From contig DDPY01000044.1 in the NCBI GenBank assembly GCA_002342415.1, positions 350 through 13,824 of the forward strand: a stretch of DNA of 13,475 bases, in the 5' to 3' direction. The notes below the pieces were generated by a model. It was not told the origin of the DNA. It saw only the letters and a program-made list of their open reading frames with translations, and searched no databases. Positions 6,228-12,548 of the stretch are shown here, in pieces. The DNA is from Prevotella sp. UBA2456 (lineage in GTDB: Bacteria > Bacteroidota > Bacteroidia > Bacteroidales > Bacteroidaceae). How positions within the stretch are numbered: the first letter of the stretch is position 1; each line of letters begins with the position of its first letter. The translations under genes were made by a program, and so were the position numbers.

Positions 6228-8264
6228 CTACTTGCTCTGAAGGATACCTGTTTCGCTGTCACGATGGTTCATGGTGCGCTGGATGTCACGATACTGGCGA
6301 CCACGGTCCAATCGATAGGAGAGTTTGAGGGTAATCATATTGCCATAGTCGCGATAGTGCTGGGAGATTTCTTTCTGCACGTAACGGCTCACCACTTCCG
6401 TCTTGTTGGTAAGCGGATGCTGACTGAACGGATGCTGGGCATAGAGGGAGATGCTGAGGGCTGAGCTGACGCGATAGTTGCAGGTGAGATACCACGCGGG
6501 GGCCTGATGGCCACGATGCTCACCCTCCATGAAGTTCCAGCCATTGTCTGCGTATGCTCCCAGTGTCCAACGTCCCAGATAGGCCTGCAGCGAACAGCCG
6601 CCGTTGAATGAGGTGTAGGTATGTGTGTAATCCTCGCCAAAGTTGAAGAAACGATAGATGCCGCCATAGACGGTAGCCGTCAGTTTGTCTGGAATGACGT
6701 CCCACTGATTATAGCTGTCGAAATAGAAGAAGTTGCACTCGTTGTCTGCGTTAGTCTGTGTCTGATAGAATTGTCCGTCCTTTCGGATGTATTTCTCCAT
6801 GTTGCAGTGGGAGTTGATGCGGTAGTAGCCTTGCAGCTCTGAGGTGAAGCGAGGCGAGGAATACGTGAGCGTCAGATGATGCGAAGTAACGCGGTTGGGA
6901 TGAATATCCGGATTGCCAAGAATTGTCTCCATCGAGTTCTGCTTGATACTGACATCGCTGACGAGCGCAATCTGCGAGACATGCTGGGAGATTTCGAAGT
7001 CGTACTTCAGTTTCAACCTGTTGGCCAATGGATAGCTGACAGTGAACTTAGGACGGAAGAGCCAGAAGTTGTCCTTCGCATCGCCTTGCCGATAGTAGCG
7101 CCGACTGACGCCAAGTCCTCCCATATAGCCGAGCTTTCCAAGATGGCCTTTCAGCTGAGAGAACAGATAGAGCGAAGAGGTGCGCATGTCGTTGACGGCC
7201 TCGGCATCGCCCTGATACACGTTATGGCTATACCGCTGGCCGTATTGCACGCCAGAGGAGAGCGTGAATGGCTTCAGGCGATTCTCATAGATCGCCTCAC
7301 TCCACAGCGACCAGGTTTTGCCGTCAGTAGTATATTGGTAGGTTGACCCCTCGTTGTTGTCGGCATCGCCCGTCGTTCGGATATACGTCCCAACCACATT
7401 TGCCGTCAGCGACTGATGGCGCTTGAAGTCCTGATGATAATAGACATCAAGCGATGGCGTACTGGTGCGTGATGACGAGTGTTCTTCGTAGGGCGTGCCG
7501 TTCATGAGCATATCGGCATCTCGCCGCTGAGGATGGATATTCGTGCTGCCGCTGAGTTTGGCTTGCAACACATAGCTGCTGTCACTGAGGCTATAGGTTA
7601 GCTGGGCATTATGGCTGAGGTTCTTACTTCTTATCCGTTCGCTCTGCCGATGCATCATGACGGCATTGCCGTTTTCCAATAGATAGGTAGAGCGTTCATC
7701 GTATGCCTGCCCTTTGAAGTGATGATAATCGATGCTATAATTGACGGCAAACTCGCTCCTTCCACGATTCACCTTTCCGTAAAGCGTCTCATTGCCGTTG
7801 ACAGCGGTGAGTGTGTTGGTGAGTTGCGTACCCAGCACATAGCCACTTACGGGCTTCTTCACCTTGATGTCAATGACGTATGCGATACCCTCTCCATAGC
7901 GTACACTTGGATTATCGATAAACTCGATGTGTTCTATGCCTTGCATGTCGAGCGTTTGTAAGTCCTCGCGCGTAGCAACGATGTCGTTGATGCGCACTTG
8001 AACGGTTCCAAGATTCGTCAATGCCGTGATGCTGTTCATGGCCTCATCCACACGGATATGGGGCAGTGTGAGTTTCGCCAACAGCGAATAGCCGTTGGGC
8101 GATGCGGCGATTTGTTGTTTGGTAGGGTAAATCCATTGCCCGTCCACTTTCTGTACGATGCGTGCTCCCTTGACGGTTACTTCGTCCAGCGTGACATTCT
8201 TTTCGTTCTGTGCAGTGACTGCCAAAGAGCAGACAGTCATGAGCATACAAAATAATCTCTTCAT
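6228..8264 (-). CDS. TonB-dependent-receptor-like outer-membrane beta-barrel protein
   Basis: The 678-aa product has a signal peptide at residues 1-19 (MKRLFCMLMTVCSLAVTAQ). A plug-like domain spans about 25-135, marked by VTLDEVTVKG, IEHIEFIDNPSVRYGEG and VIDIKVKKP. The rest is a long beta-barrel of alternating aromatic and polar strands, with a late strand MITLKLSYRL followed by a 29-residue polar tail. This is the outer-membrane beta-barrel family common in Bacteroidales. Members are assumed to move or bind substrates at the outer membrane, but the substrate cannot be deduced. The N-terminal carboxypeptidase-like domain is absent. ATG at 8264 is chosen because the signal peptide begins there. 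A longer frame to 8327 would run through the promoter. It lies directly downstream of the membrane-tethered winged-helix regulator and an operator-like array, so it is probably that regulator's target. Confidence 0.88.
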   Translation of the reverse strand: MKRLFCMLMTVCSLAVTAQNEKNVTLDEVTVKGARIVQKVDGQWIYPTKQQIAASPNGYSLLAKLTLPHIRVDEAMNSITALTNLGTVQVRINDIVATREDLQTLDMQGIEHIEFIDNPSVRYGEGIAYVIDIKVKKPVSGYVLGTQLTNTLTAVNGNETLYGKVNRGRSEFAVNYSIDYHHFKGQAYDERSTYLLENGNAVMMHRQSERIRSKNLSHNAQLTYSLSDSSYVLQAKLSGSTNIHPQRRDADMLMNGTPYEEHSSSRTSTPSLDVYYHQDFKRHQSLTANVVGTYIRTTGDADNNEGSTYQYTTDGKTWSLWSEAIYENRLKPFTLSSGVQYGQRYSHNVYQGDAEAVNDMRTSSLYLFSQLKGHLGKLGYMGGLGVSRRYYRQGDAKDNFWLFRPKFTVSYPLANRLKLKYDFEISQHVSQIALVSDVSIKQNSMETILGNPDIHPNRVTSHHLTLTYSSPRFTSELQGYYRINSHCNMEKYIRKDGQFYQTQTNADNECNFFYFDSYNQWDVIPDKLTATVYGGIYRFFNFGEDYTHTYTSFNGGCSLQAYLGRWTLGAYADNGWNFMEGEHRGHQAPAWYLTCNYRVSSALSISLYAQHPFSQHPLTNKTEVVSRYVQKEISQHYRDYGNMITLKLSYRLDRGRQYRDIQRTMNHRDSETGILQSK

Positions 8265-8280
8265 AACTTGCGTTTTTGCG

Positions 8281-8288
8281 CAAAGGTA
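8281..8288 (-). promoter_or_regulatory. -7 element of the 6228-8264 barrel gene
   Basis: TACCTTTG on the minus strand fits TAnnTTTG, and transcription would start about 10-12 nt upstream of the ATG at 8264. No TTG or TTTG is present at the usual -33 distance (about 8308-8311). A promoter with a good -7 and no -33 element is consistent with dependence on an activator. Confidence 0.6.
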
Positions 8289-8314
8289 TGAAGAGATTCC
8301 TATAATACAGGAAA

Positions 8315-8367
8315 AGAAGTCTGACATTTGCCTGACATTTTGCTGTCAGACTCCATGTCAGACTTCT
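8315..8367. promoter_or_regulatory. Array of four TGTCAG-type repeats (nested inverted and direct repeats)
   Basis: The outer arms, AGAAGTCTGACAT (8315-8327) and ATGTCAGACTTCT (8355-8367), are a perfect 13-bp inverted repeat. An inner pair, CTGACA (8332-8337) and TGTCAG (8344-8349), lies inside. Each half also forms a direct repeat: CTGACATTT at 8321 and 8332 (11 bp apart) and TGTCAGACT at 8344 and 8356 (12 bp apart). The spacing of one helical turn resembles OmpR/PhoB-type sites. The array is just upstream of the barrel promoter and just after the regulator's stop codon. As RNA it could also fold into a nested hairpin followed by UUUU, so it may double as a terminator for the regulator gene. 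Confidence 0.7.
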
Positions 8368-8369
8368 AT

Positions 8370-9059
8370 TTATTTGATAGTCAGCCGATAAGCCTTGCTA
8401 CGGTCTGATTCAATTTTGAGGTCAGAATGCTGCTCAATGACGGGTTTCAGTCGGCGAATCAGTGTGTAGAGCGTATCGCTGGCATCGGGTTTCTTGGGCC
8501 ACAGAGCGTCACAGATCTCCGCCTTTGACAATGAATGGGAGGGCGAATGGAAGAACATCTCCATCAGCTGGTGCTGCATGGGAGTCAGCTGCACCTCGTT
8601 ACCATCAACTGCATAGAAACGGCCCTCTGCTTCTGAATAGGTCAAGCCGCCAAAGCCATTACCAGCTGGCAAAAATGCTGCGGTAGCATAATGTCTCCGA
8701 TACCACAAGAACATCGCCCAGCATCCTGTCAGCACCCAGAGAAAAGCGGCAGGCCGTTGGTCGGAGAGGCTGAAGATGGTAGCCTCCGAACAGTGGGCAT
8801 ACGCCTTGAACTGCCTGCTGCGGGTATCGACAGCCAGTATGGCCTTGCCTCGCAGTTCTGCGATCTGCAAGTGGTTGTTGAAGGTGCGGATGGTGTCCTG
8901 GCTGATGACGTCGCTCTGCTGTTCCAGCATCGTGATAGCCAGTGCCCTGTCCATATCCTCGCTCACCCTTCGGCTCGCTGAGCGATAACTGTCAAGGCTC
9001 GTCAGACTTGACGCTACTACCAGTGCAAAGAGCACAATGACTGCATATTGCTGTTTCAT
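8370..9059 (-). CDS. Membrane-tethered winged-helix transcriptional regulator (ToxR/CadC-like layout)
   Basis: The 229-aa product has a first membrane helix at about residues 6-22, a polar region at about 23-102, and a second helix at about 103-120 followed by Y-R-R. A C-terminal OmpR/PhoB-type winged helix spans about 143-228. The DNA-binding domain shows VQLTPMQHQLMEMFF, the helix SLSKAEICDALWP, the recognition helix SDTLYTLIRRLKPVIEQ and the wing ending AYRLTIK. No receiver domain is present. Two helices place the roughly 80-residue middle part in the periplasm and the DNA-binding domain in the cytoplasm, so this is a one-component trans-membrane regulator. In ToxR and CadC the DNA-binding domain is N-terminal, so the order here is reversed. 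The likely target is the next gene, whose promoter carries the repeat array. What the periplasmic part senses is unknown. Confidence 0.82.
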   Translation of the reverse strand: MKQQYAVIVLFALVVASSLTSLDSYRSASRRVSEDMDRALAITMLEQQSDVISQDTIRTFNNHLQIAELRGKAILAVDTRSRQFKAYAHCSEATIFSLSDQRPAAFLWVLTGCWAMFLWYRRHYATAAFLPAGNGFGGLTYSEAEGRFYAVDGNEVQLTPMQHQLMEMFFHSPSHSLSKAEICDALWPKKPDASDTLYTLIRRLKPVIEQHSDLKIESDRSKAYRLTIK

Positions 9060-9079
9060 ACTTATCTTTCAGTTTCAAG

Positions 9080-9106
9080 CACACAAAGGGTTAAATTCCT
9101 TGTGTG
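9080..9106 (-). promoter_or_regulatory. Inverted repeat in the leader of the winged-helix regulator gene
   Basis: CACACAA (9080-9086) and TTGTGTG (9100-9106) form a perfect 7-bp inverted repeat with a 13-base centre. The stem could be extended by GG/CC with one bulged base. It lies between the predicted transcription start and the ATG at 9059, ending about 20 nt before it. It could be a leader hairpin affecting translation or an operator. Confidence 0.4.
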
Positions 9107-9136
9107 TATTGGCATATTGTTTCCTATTATCGAGTG

Positions 9137-9144
9137 CAAATATA
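9137..9144 (-). promoter_or_regulatory. -7 element for the winged-helix regulator gene
   Basis: TATATTTG on the minus strand fits the Bacteroidetes -7 consensus. No clear -33 TTTG is present at 19-21 bp upstream. The leader would be about 70 nt. The rest of the gap, 9145-9245, holds an AT-rich stretch and the permease-tail repeat at 9227-9247. Confidence 0.5.
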
Positions 9145-9226
9145 CGACTTTTTGGTGAAAAGCGTTCGCTTCGCCCTTACCTTTTATAAATTATTAGATG
9201 AAAAGCCCCGATTTTCGTTAAGCTCA

Positions 9227-9247
9227 TCACTCCGTCTTAATGCTGTT
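9227..9247 (-). repeat. Permease-tail scar, second copy of the sequence at 10138-10158
   Basis: This 21-bp stretch matches the last codons and stop of the permease at 10138-12537 in 17 of 21 positions. In the matching frame on the minus strand it reads N-S-I-K-T-E-stop, a common ending of FtsX permeases. It overlaps the last two bases of the stop codon region of the gene at 9246-10052. The sequence further upstream in that frame is not permease-like, so only the tail is present. It may be a remnant of a lost permease or a recombination junction. Confidence 0.5.
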
Positions 9248-10052
9248 ATTTCCTTGGCTGCGGTGTTGGCATGGGTCTGGGCTGGAAACGGAGGGGATTG
9301 TCACGATCGCCCCAAATGGCGGCTTTCAGCAGATTGCCGATAGGCAGTTCCAGTTTCATCTTCTTGCCGATACGGAAATAGGGCGTAACGATAGGTTCTG
9401 TAGTCCAGCGGCCGGACATAGGATTCACATAGCGTCGGACACCGACATTTGAGCCGAAACGGTCGTTGAAGCGGATGTCGGCATAGCCGCCATAAGTAGT
9501 GGTGTTCACGTATGGACTGAAAGCAGGTGCGACTATGGGATTGCTTGCATAATAATAGCCGAAGGCATGGAGAGAGACACTCCTGCTGACATCATAGCCT
9601 ATAGTGCCGCCAAAGCCATACTGTGTGATGAGTTGGCTCTGCATAGGCATCCAGTACTTGTTTGCTGTCGCAGATGCTGTTAGATGCAGCCTTCCGAAAT
9701 CCTGATGCAGCGTGAGTGAACCTGTTTGGAAGTCCATCAGTCCAGGCATCTGCGCTGTTGCAGTATTGACGCCAAGTGCGCCTCCACGCCATAGGTTAAA
9801 GGACTTTGCACCCATTGGCGCATATTGTACTATACGTCCTGTATTTGGCAATTTCCTATCCGTGGGCATCAACTGATATTTCGGACTCATAGTACCTATG
9901 AAGAGATTTGCCGAGTCCGTCATCAGCTGATTGCCTAATTCCATAGTCGGCAAGGCAGCATTATCACCCACAATAATGCCCTTTCCGTTCTGCTCCGTCT
10001 GTGCATTCGCCTGTAATGCAAAGACGATGAAGAAAAAGAATAATATGTTCAT
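9246..10052 (-). CDS. Signal-peptide protein, probable small outer-membrane beta-barrel
   Basis: The 268-aa product starts with an evident signal peptide, MNILFFFFIVFALQANAQ. The mature part has an N-terminal segment without strands (about 19-95) with LPTMELGNQL and a repeated-looking polar stretch. Alternating aromatic/hydrophobic strands follow at about 100-240, such as GSLTLHQDFGRLHLTASATANKY-type sequence, SVSLHAFGYYYAS and TTYGGYADIRFNDRFG. It ends in a proline-rich tail, RPMPTPQPRK. No named domain is recognised. An outer-membrane or periplasmic place is inferred from the signal peptide and strand pattern. ATG at 10052 is chosen because the signal peptide begins there. The alternative frame to 10091 runs through the promoter. 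The -7 element ends only four bases before this ATG, so the message is probably leaderless or nearly so. It precedes the winged-helix regulator by 186 bp and may belong to the same sensing module. Confidence 0.75.
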   Translation of the reverse strand: MNILFFFFIVFALQANAQTEQNGKGIIVGDNAALPTMELGNQLMTDSANLFIGTMSPKYQLMPTDRKLPNTGRIVQYAPMGAKSFNLWRGGALGVNTATAQMPGLMDFQTGSLTLHQDFGRLHLTASATANKYWMPMQSQLITQYGFGGTIGYDVSRSVSLHAFGYYYASNPIVAPAFSPYVNTTTYGGYADIRFNDRFGSNVGVRRYVNPMSGRWTTEPIVTPYFRIGKKMKLELPIGNLLKAAIWGDRDNPLRFQPRPMPTPQPRK

Positions 10053-10110
10053 GGTGCAAAGATACAATAATTGTTTAAAATTAACGAGCAATTCGGGCGA
10101 AATCTATCCA
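10053..10110 (-). repeat. 58-bp promoter-bearing repeat, copy B (upstream of the small outer-membrane gene)
   Basis: This copy differs from 6153-6210 at four positions (10077, 10086, 10096, 10097). The -7 element TATCTTTG (10064-10057) is unchanged. The -33 TTG of copy A has become TCG here, and the nearest TTG is 24 bp from the -7 element, so copy B may be weaker or regulated differently. Its distal end forms one arm of the hairpin at 10093-10132. Confidence 0.85.
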
Positions 10111-10132
10111 TACGCAGGTAGACTTCGCCCGA
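10093..10132 (-). terminator. Hairpin after the permease stop, probable terminator
   Basis: TCGGGCGAA (10093-10101) pairs perfectly with TTCGCCCGA (10124-10132). After one mismatch the stem continues with TCTA/TAGA (10103-10106 and 10119-10122), leaving a 12-base loop. It begins five bases past the permease stop codon. The sequence after it is AT-rich (AATTGCTCGTTAATTTT) rather than a pure T-run. The two bases in which repeat copy B differs from copy A at 10096-10097 are what complete this stem. Confidence 0.55.
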
Positions 10133-10137
10133 TGGGG

Positions 10138-12537
10138 TTACTCCGTCTTGATATTGTTGACGGGATTCTCGGTTGCGGCGCGCCAACTCTGGAAAAATGC
10201 TGTCAGCAGATTGACGGCGAGCACGATGACCAGGGAGAGCAGCAATGGCATGAACTCCATCTGGATGGTAAGACCTGAAATGCTGCTCACCATCGGAGCC
10301 AACCAATAAGAAAGCGGGATGGCGATGACCATAGCGACGAGCGACTGGATGACAACCGTGAGGAGCAGGCGCAGGGTGATGCTGCTGATCTCTGCCCCAA
10401 AGACGCGACGGATGGCAATCTCGCGACGGCGCTGACTGATGAAATAGCTGTTCATCGCCATCAGGCCGAGGACGGCTATCAGCAGGGCAACAACGGTGAA
10501 GACCATCAGCACGCCGAGGAACCGCTGGTAGTTCTTGTACCATTCCTCGTGAATCTGGATGAGCTCGTGGACTTCGCCTACCTCTTGGCCTGTGATCGCA
10601 CTGATTTGCCGCTTGATGGCATCCTCCACCTTCTGGCGCTCACCGTGATATTTAACCAATGCCAGACGGGGCTTGCCGTACCTTTGGCTCGCGTAGTTGT
10701 CAGTGCTGTCGCGGAATTCGTTTTCGCGAATGATAATAAAAGGTGTAGGATGCTCCTCCTCGCGCATCACGTTCTGATAGACCATATCCGGATAGACGGC
10801 AGCGATTTCAAAATTTACCTTTCCATCGGCAGTCACAATTTTCCTTTCGTCGTCCTTCTTGCCGAACTGTCGCAGCAGTTGGTGATTCGCCCCAAAACCA
10901 TTGTCAGTGTAGATTCTGTCAGGGTGGATGTTCAGGATATTAAAGAAACAACTGTCGCCCATCAATAGCCGCATGCTCACCACCGTTCCGTCATCGGCAG
11001 AAACCGTCTGGTTTTCCAATCCCTCAAGAGGGGTGCCATAGCCGAAGCCGACAAACTCCACCTCTGGCAGTGCCAGCAGTTTGCTGCGGAACACTTGCCG
11101 CTGACTCTCGCTGAATCCGGCAATATCCCATGTCTTGAGAATGTTCTTGATGTCGTAGCCCAGCGGGCGGTTCATGCGCTCGCGGATGCTGCTGCCCAGC
11201 AAGAGCGTGATGGTCAGCATGACAATGGCGAAGACGGCCTGAATGACCATCAGCGCGTGGCTCCACCGCTGACGGACACGACGGCGGAAGGTGCCGCGCA
11301 CGATGTCGATAGGCTGGTAGCCGCTGAGTATCGTGGCAGGCACGAAACCAGCCAACGAGCCAACGAGGAAGATGCCCGTCACGAAGGCAGCAATAGTGCC
11401 AAAGCCCGTATCCTTCAGCAAATCCAGCGGACAGTTGGCCATCTCCATCGCCTTGTCCTGCAGGGCGAGTGCTATCACATAGCCAACAACGAAGGCAATG
11501 GCAGTAAAGAGGATGCTCTCGCCTATCAGCTTTCCAAAGACCTGCAGGCGCGACAGGCCCAACAGCCGACGGGTAGCCATCTCCTTCGATCGCTCGGAGG
11601 TAAGCGACACGCTCAGGTTCACGTAGTTGAAGATGGCGAACACCAGTACCAGTAGGGCAACAACTACATAGAGGTGTGCCATCTCCCGACTGCCGTGATT
11701 GATGTCTTCCTGCCCTAACGAGCACTCCATCGCGTCATAGTAGATGGTGGAGAACGGCGTGAGCGTCAGTTCCTTTGCGGCCTCCATCTGGTAAAGCCAG
11801 AAGAAAGTCTTCAAATAGTCGCGCATGTCGCCAGTTTTGCTTCGCAGATTGCAACCCTCGCGCTGCATCAGGAAGAGCACACAGCACGACGCGTTGTTCA
11901 TCTGCTCGCTCCAGGCCGAATAGTGGAAGTGGCGCAGGTTCTCCACGTTGAACACGCATTCGTAGCCGTCGGGGATGATGCTTCGGTCAAAGTCGTCCAT
12001 GATACCGCTGACGGTGTAAGTGATATGACCTTTCCCGTCGTTCGCATCACCTAACTCCATTTCGTCATCACCCAGCACCATCTCCTTGCCTATCGGGCTC
12101 TCATCGGGCCAATAGCGCTGAGCGAAAGACTTGCTCACCACAATCTGATTGGGTGCACTGAGCACTTTCCGACGGTCACCCGTCAGCAGGCGGTAGTCGA
12201 AGAACGTGAAGAAGTTCTGGCCCGTGACGAGCACTTTTGTTTCGGCCTTCTGCCCACCAATGTTAAACGTCATGCCGTAGCCAGCCATCGAGCACCAGTC
12301 TTCCACCTCCGGGAAACGCTCTTTCAGTCGCTCGCCCACTCGGAAGTTCGACATCATGCACATCTCGTTGCCTACGATGAACGTGCGGTCAGCCCGCGTC
12401 TGGTAGTTCTCCACCGTCGTCTGGCGATAGATCAGGTCGCCTAACAGCAGCAGGAATGCCATCGAGAGACACAACCCCACGATATTGATAAAGGTAAACA
12501 GCCTGTGACGGCTCAGGAATCTGAAATAACTCTTCAT
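10138..12537 (-). CDS. FtsX/MacB-type ABC transporter permease, two-module
   Basis: The 799-aa product has the full two-module form of Bacteroidetes MacB-type permeases. The first membrane helix lies at about residues 14-36 (FINIVGLCLSMAFLLLLGD), followed by a periplasmic core at about 40-280. The first FtsX module runs from about 284, with ERSKEMATRRLLGLSRLQVFG, and includes two further helices. A second start-type helix (ALMVIQAVFAIVMLTITLLLG) and a second periplasmic core come next. The last FtsX module starts at about 668, with SQRRREIAIRRVFGAEISSI, and the protein ends WRAATENPVNNIKTE. With an adaptor and a separate ATPase it would form an efflux complex. The ATPase is not in the window. 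ATG at 12537, 11 bp after the adaptor stop, is preferred. A longer frame to 12720 only overlaps the adaptor gene. The substrate is unknown. Confidence 0.92.
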   Translation of the reverse strand: MKSYFRFLSRHRLFTFINIVGLCLSMAFLLLLGDLIYRQTTVENYQTRADRTFIVGNEMCMMSNFRVGERLKERFPEVEDWCSMAGYGMTFNIGGQKAETKVLVTGQNFFTFFDYRLLTGDRRKVLSAPNQIVVSKSFAQRYWPDESPIGKEMVLGDDEMELGDANDGKGHITYTVSGIMDDFDRSIIPDGYECVFNVENLRHFHYSAWSEQMNNASCCVLFLMQREGCNLRSKTGDMRDYLKTFFWLYQMEAAKELTLTPFSTIYYDAMECSLGQEDINHGSREMAHLYVVVALLVLVFAIFNYVNLSVSLTSERSKEMATRRLLGLSRLQVFGKLIGESILFTAIAFVVGYVIALALQDKAMEMANCPLDLLKDTGFGTIAAFVTGIFLVGSLAGFVPATILSGYQPIDIVRGTFRRRVRQRWSHALMVIQAVFAIVMLTITLLLGSSIRERMNRPLGYDIKNILKTWDIAGFSESQRQVFRSKLLALPEVEFVGFGYGTPLEGLENQTVSADDGTVVSMRLLMGDSCFFNILNIHPDRIYTDNGFGANHQLLRQFGKKDDERKIVTADGKVNFEIAAVYPDMVYQNVMREEEHPTPFIIIRENEFRDSTDNYASQRYGKPRLALVKYHGERQKVEDAIKRQISAITGQEVGEVHELIQIHEEWYKNYQRFLGVLMVFTVVALLIAVLGLMAMNSYFISQRRREIAIRRVFGAEISSITLRLLLTVVIQSLVAMVIAIPLSYWLAPMVSSISGLTIQMEFMPLLLSLVIVLAVNLLTAFFQSWRAATENPVNNIKTE

Positions 12538-12548
12538 ATTGATATTGT

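Noticed and set aside
9001..9009. GTCAGACTT inside the regulator gene as a further operator copy
   Set aside because: It is a lone match within coding sequence for S-L-T-S-L-D, without a partner repeat, so it is probably chance.
10049..10543. Minus-strand frame overlapping the end of the permease in another frame
   Set aside because: It overlaps the last FtsX module of the permease and has Pro/Arg/His-rich out-of-frame composition.
11024..11725. Minus-strand frame of 233 codons inside the permease
   Set aside because: It is an out-of-frame reading of the permease coding sequence with no membrane pattern of its own.
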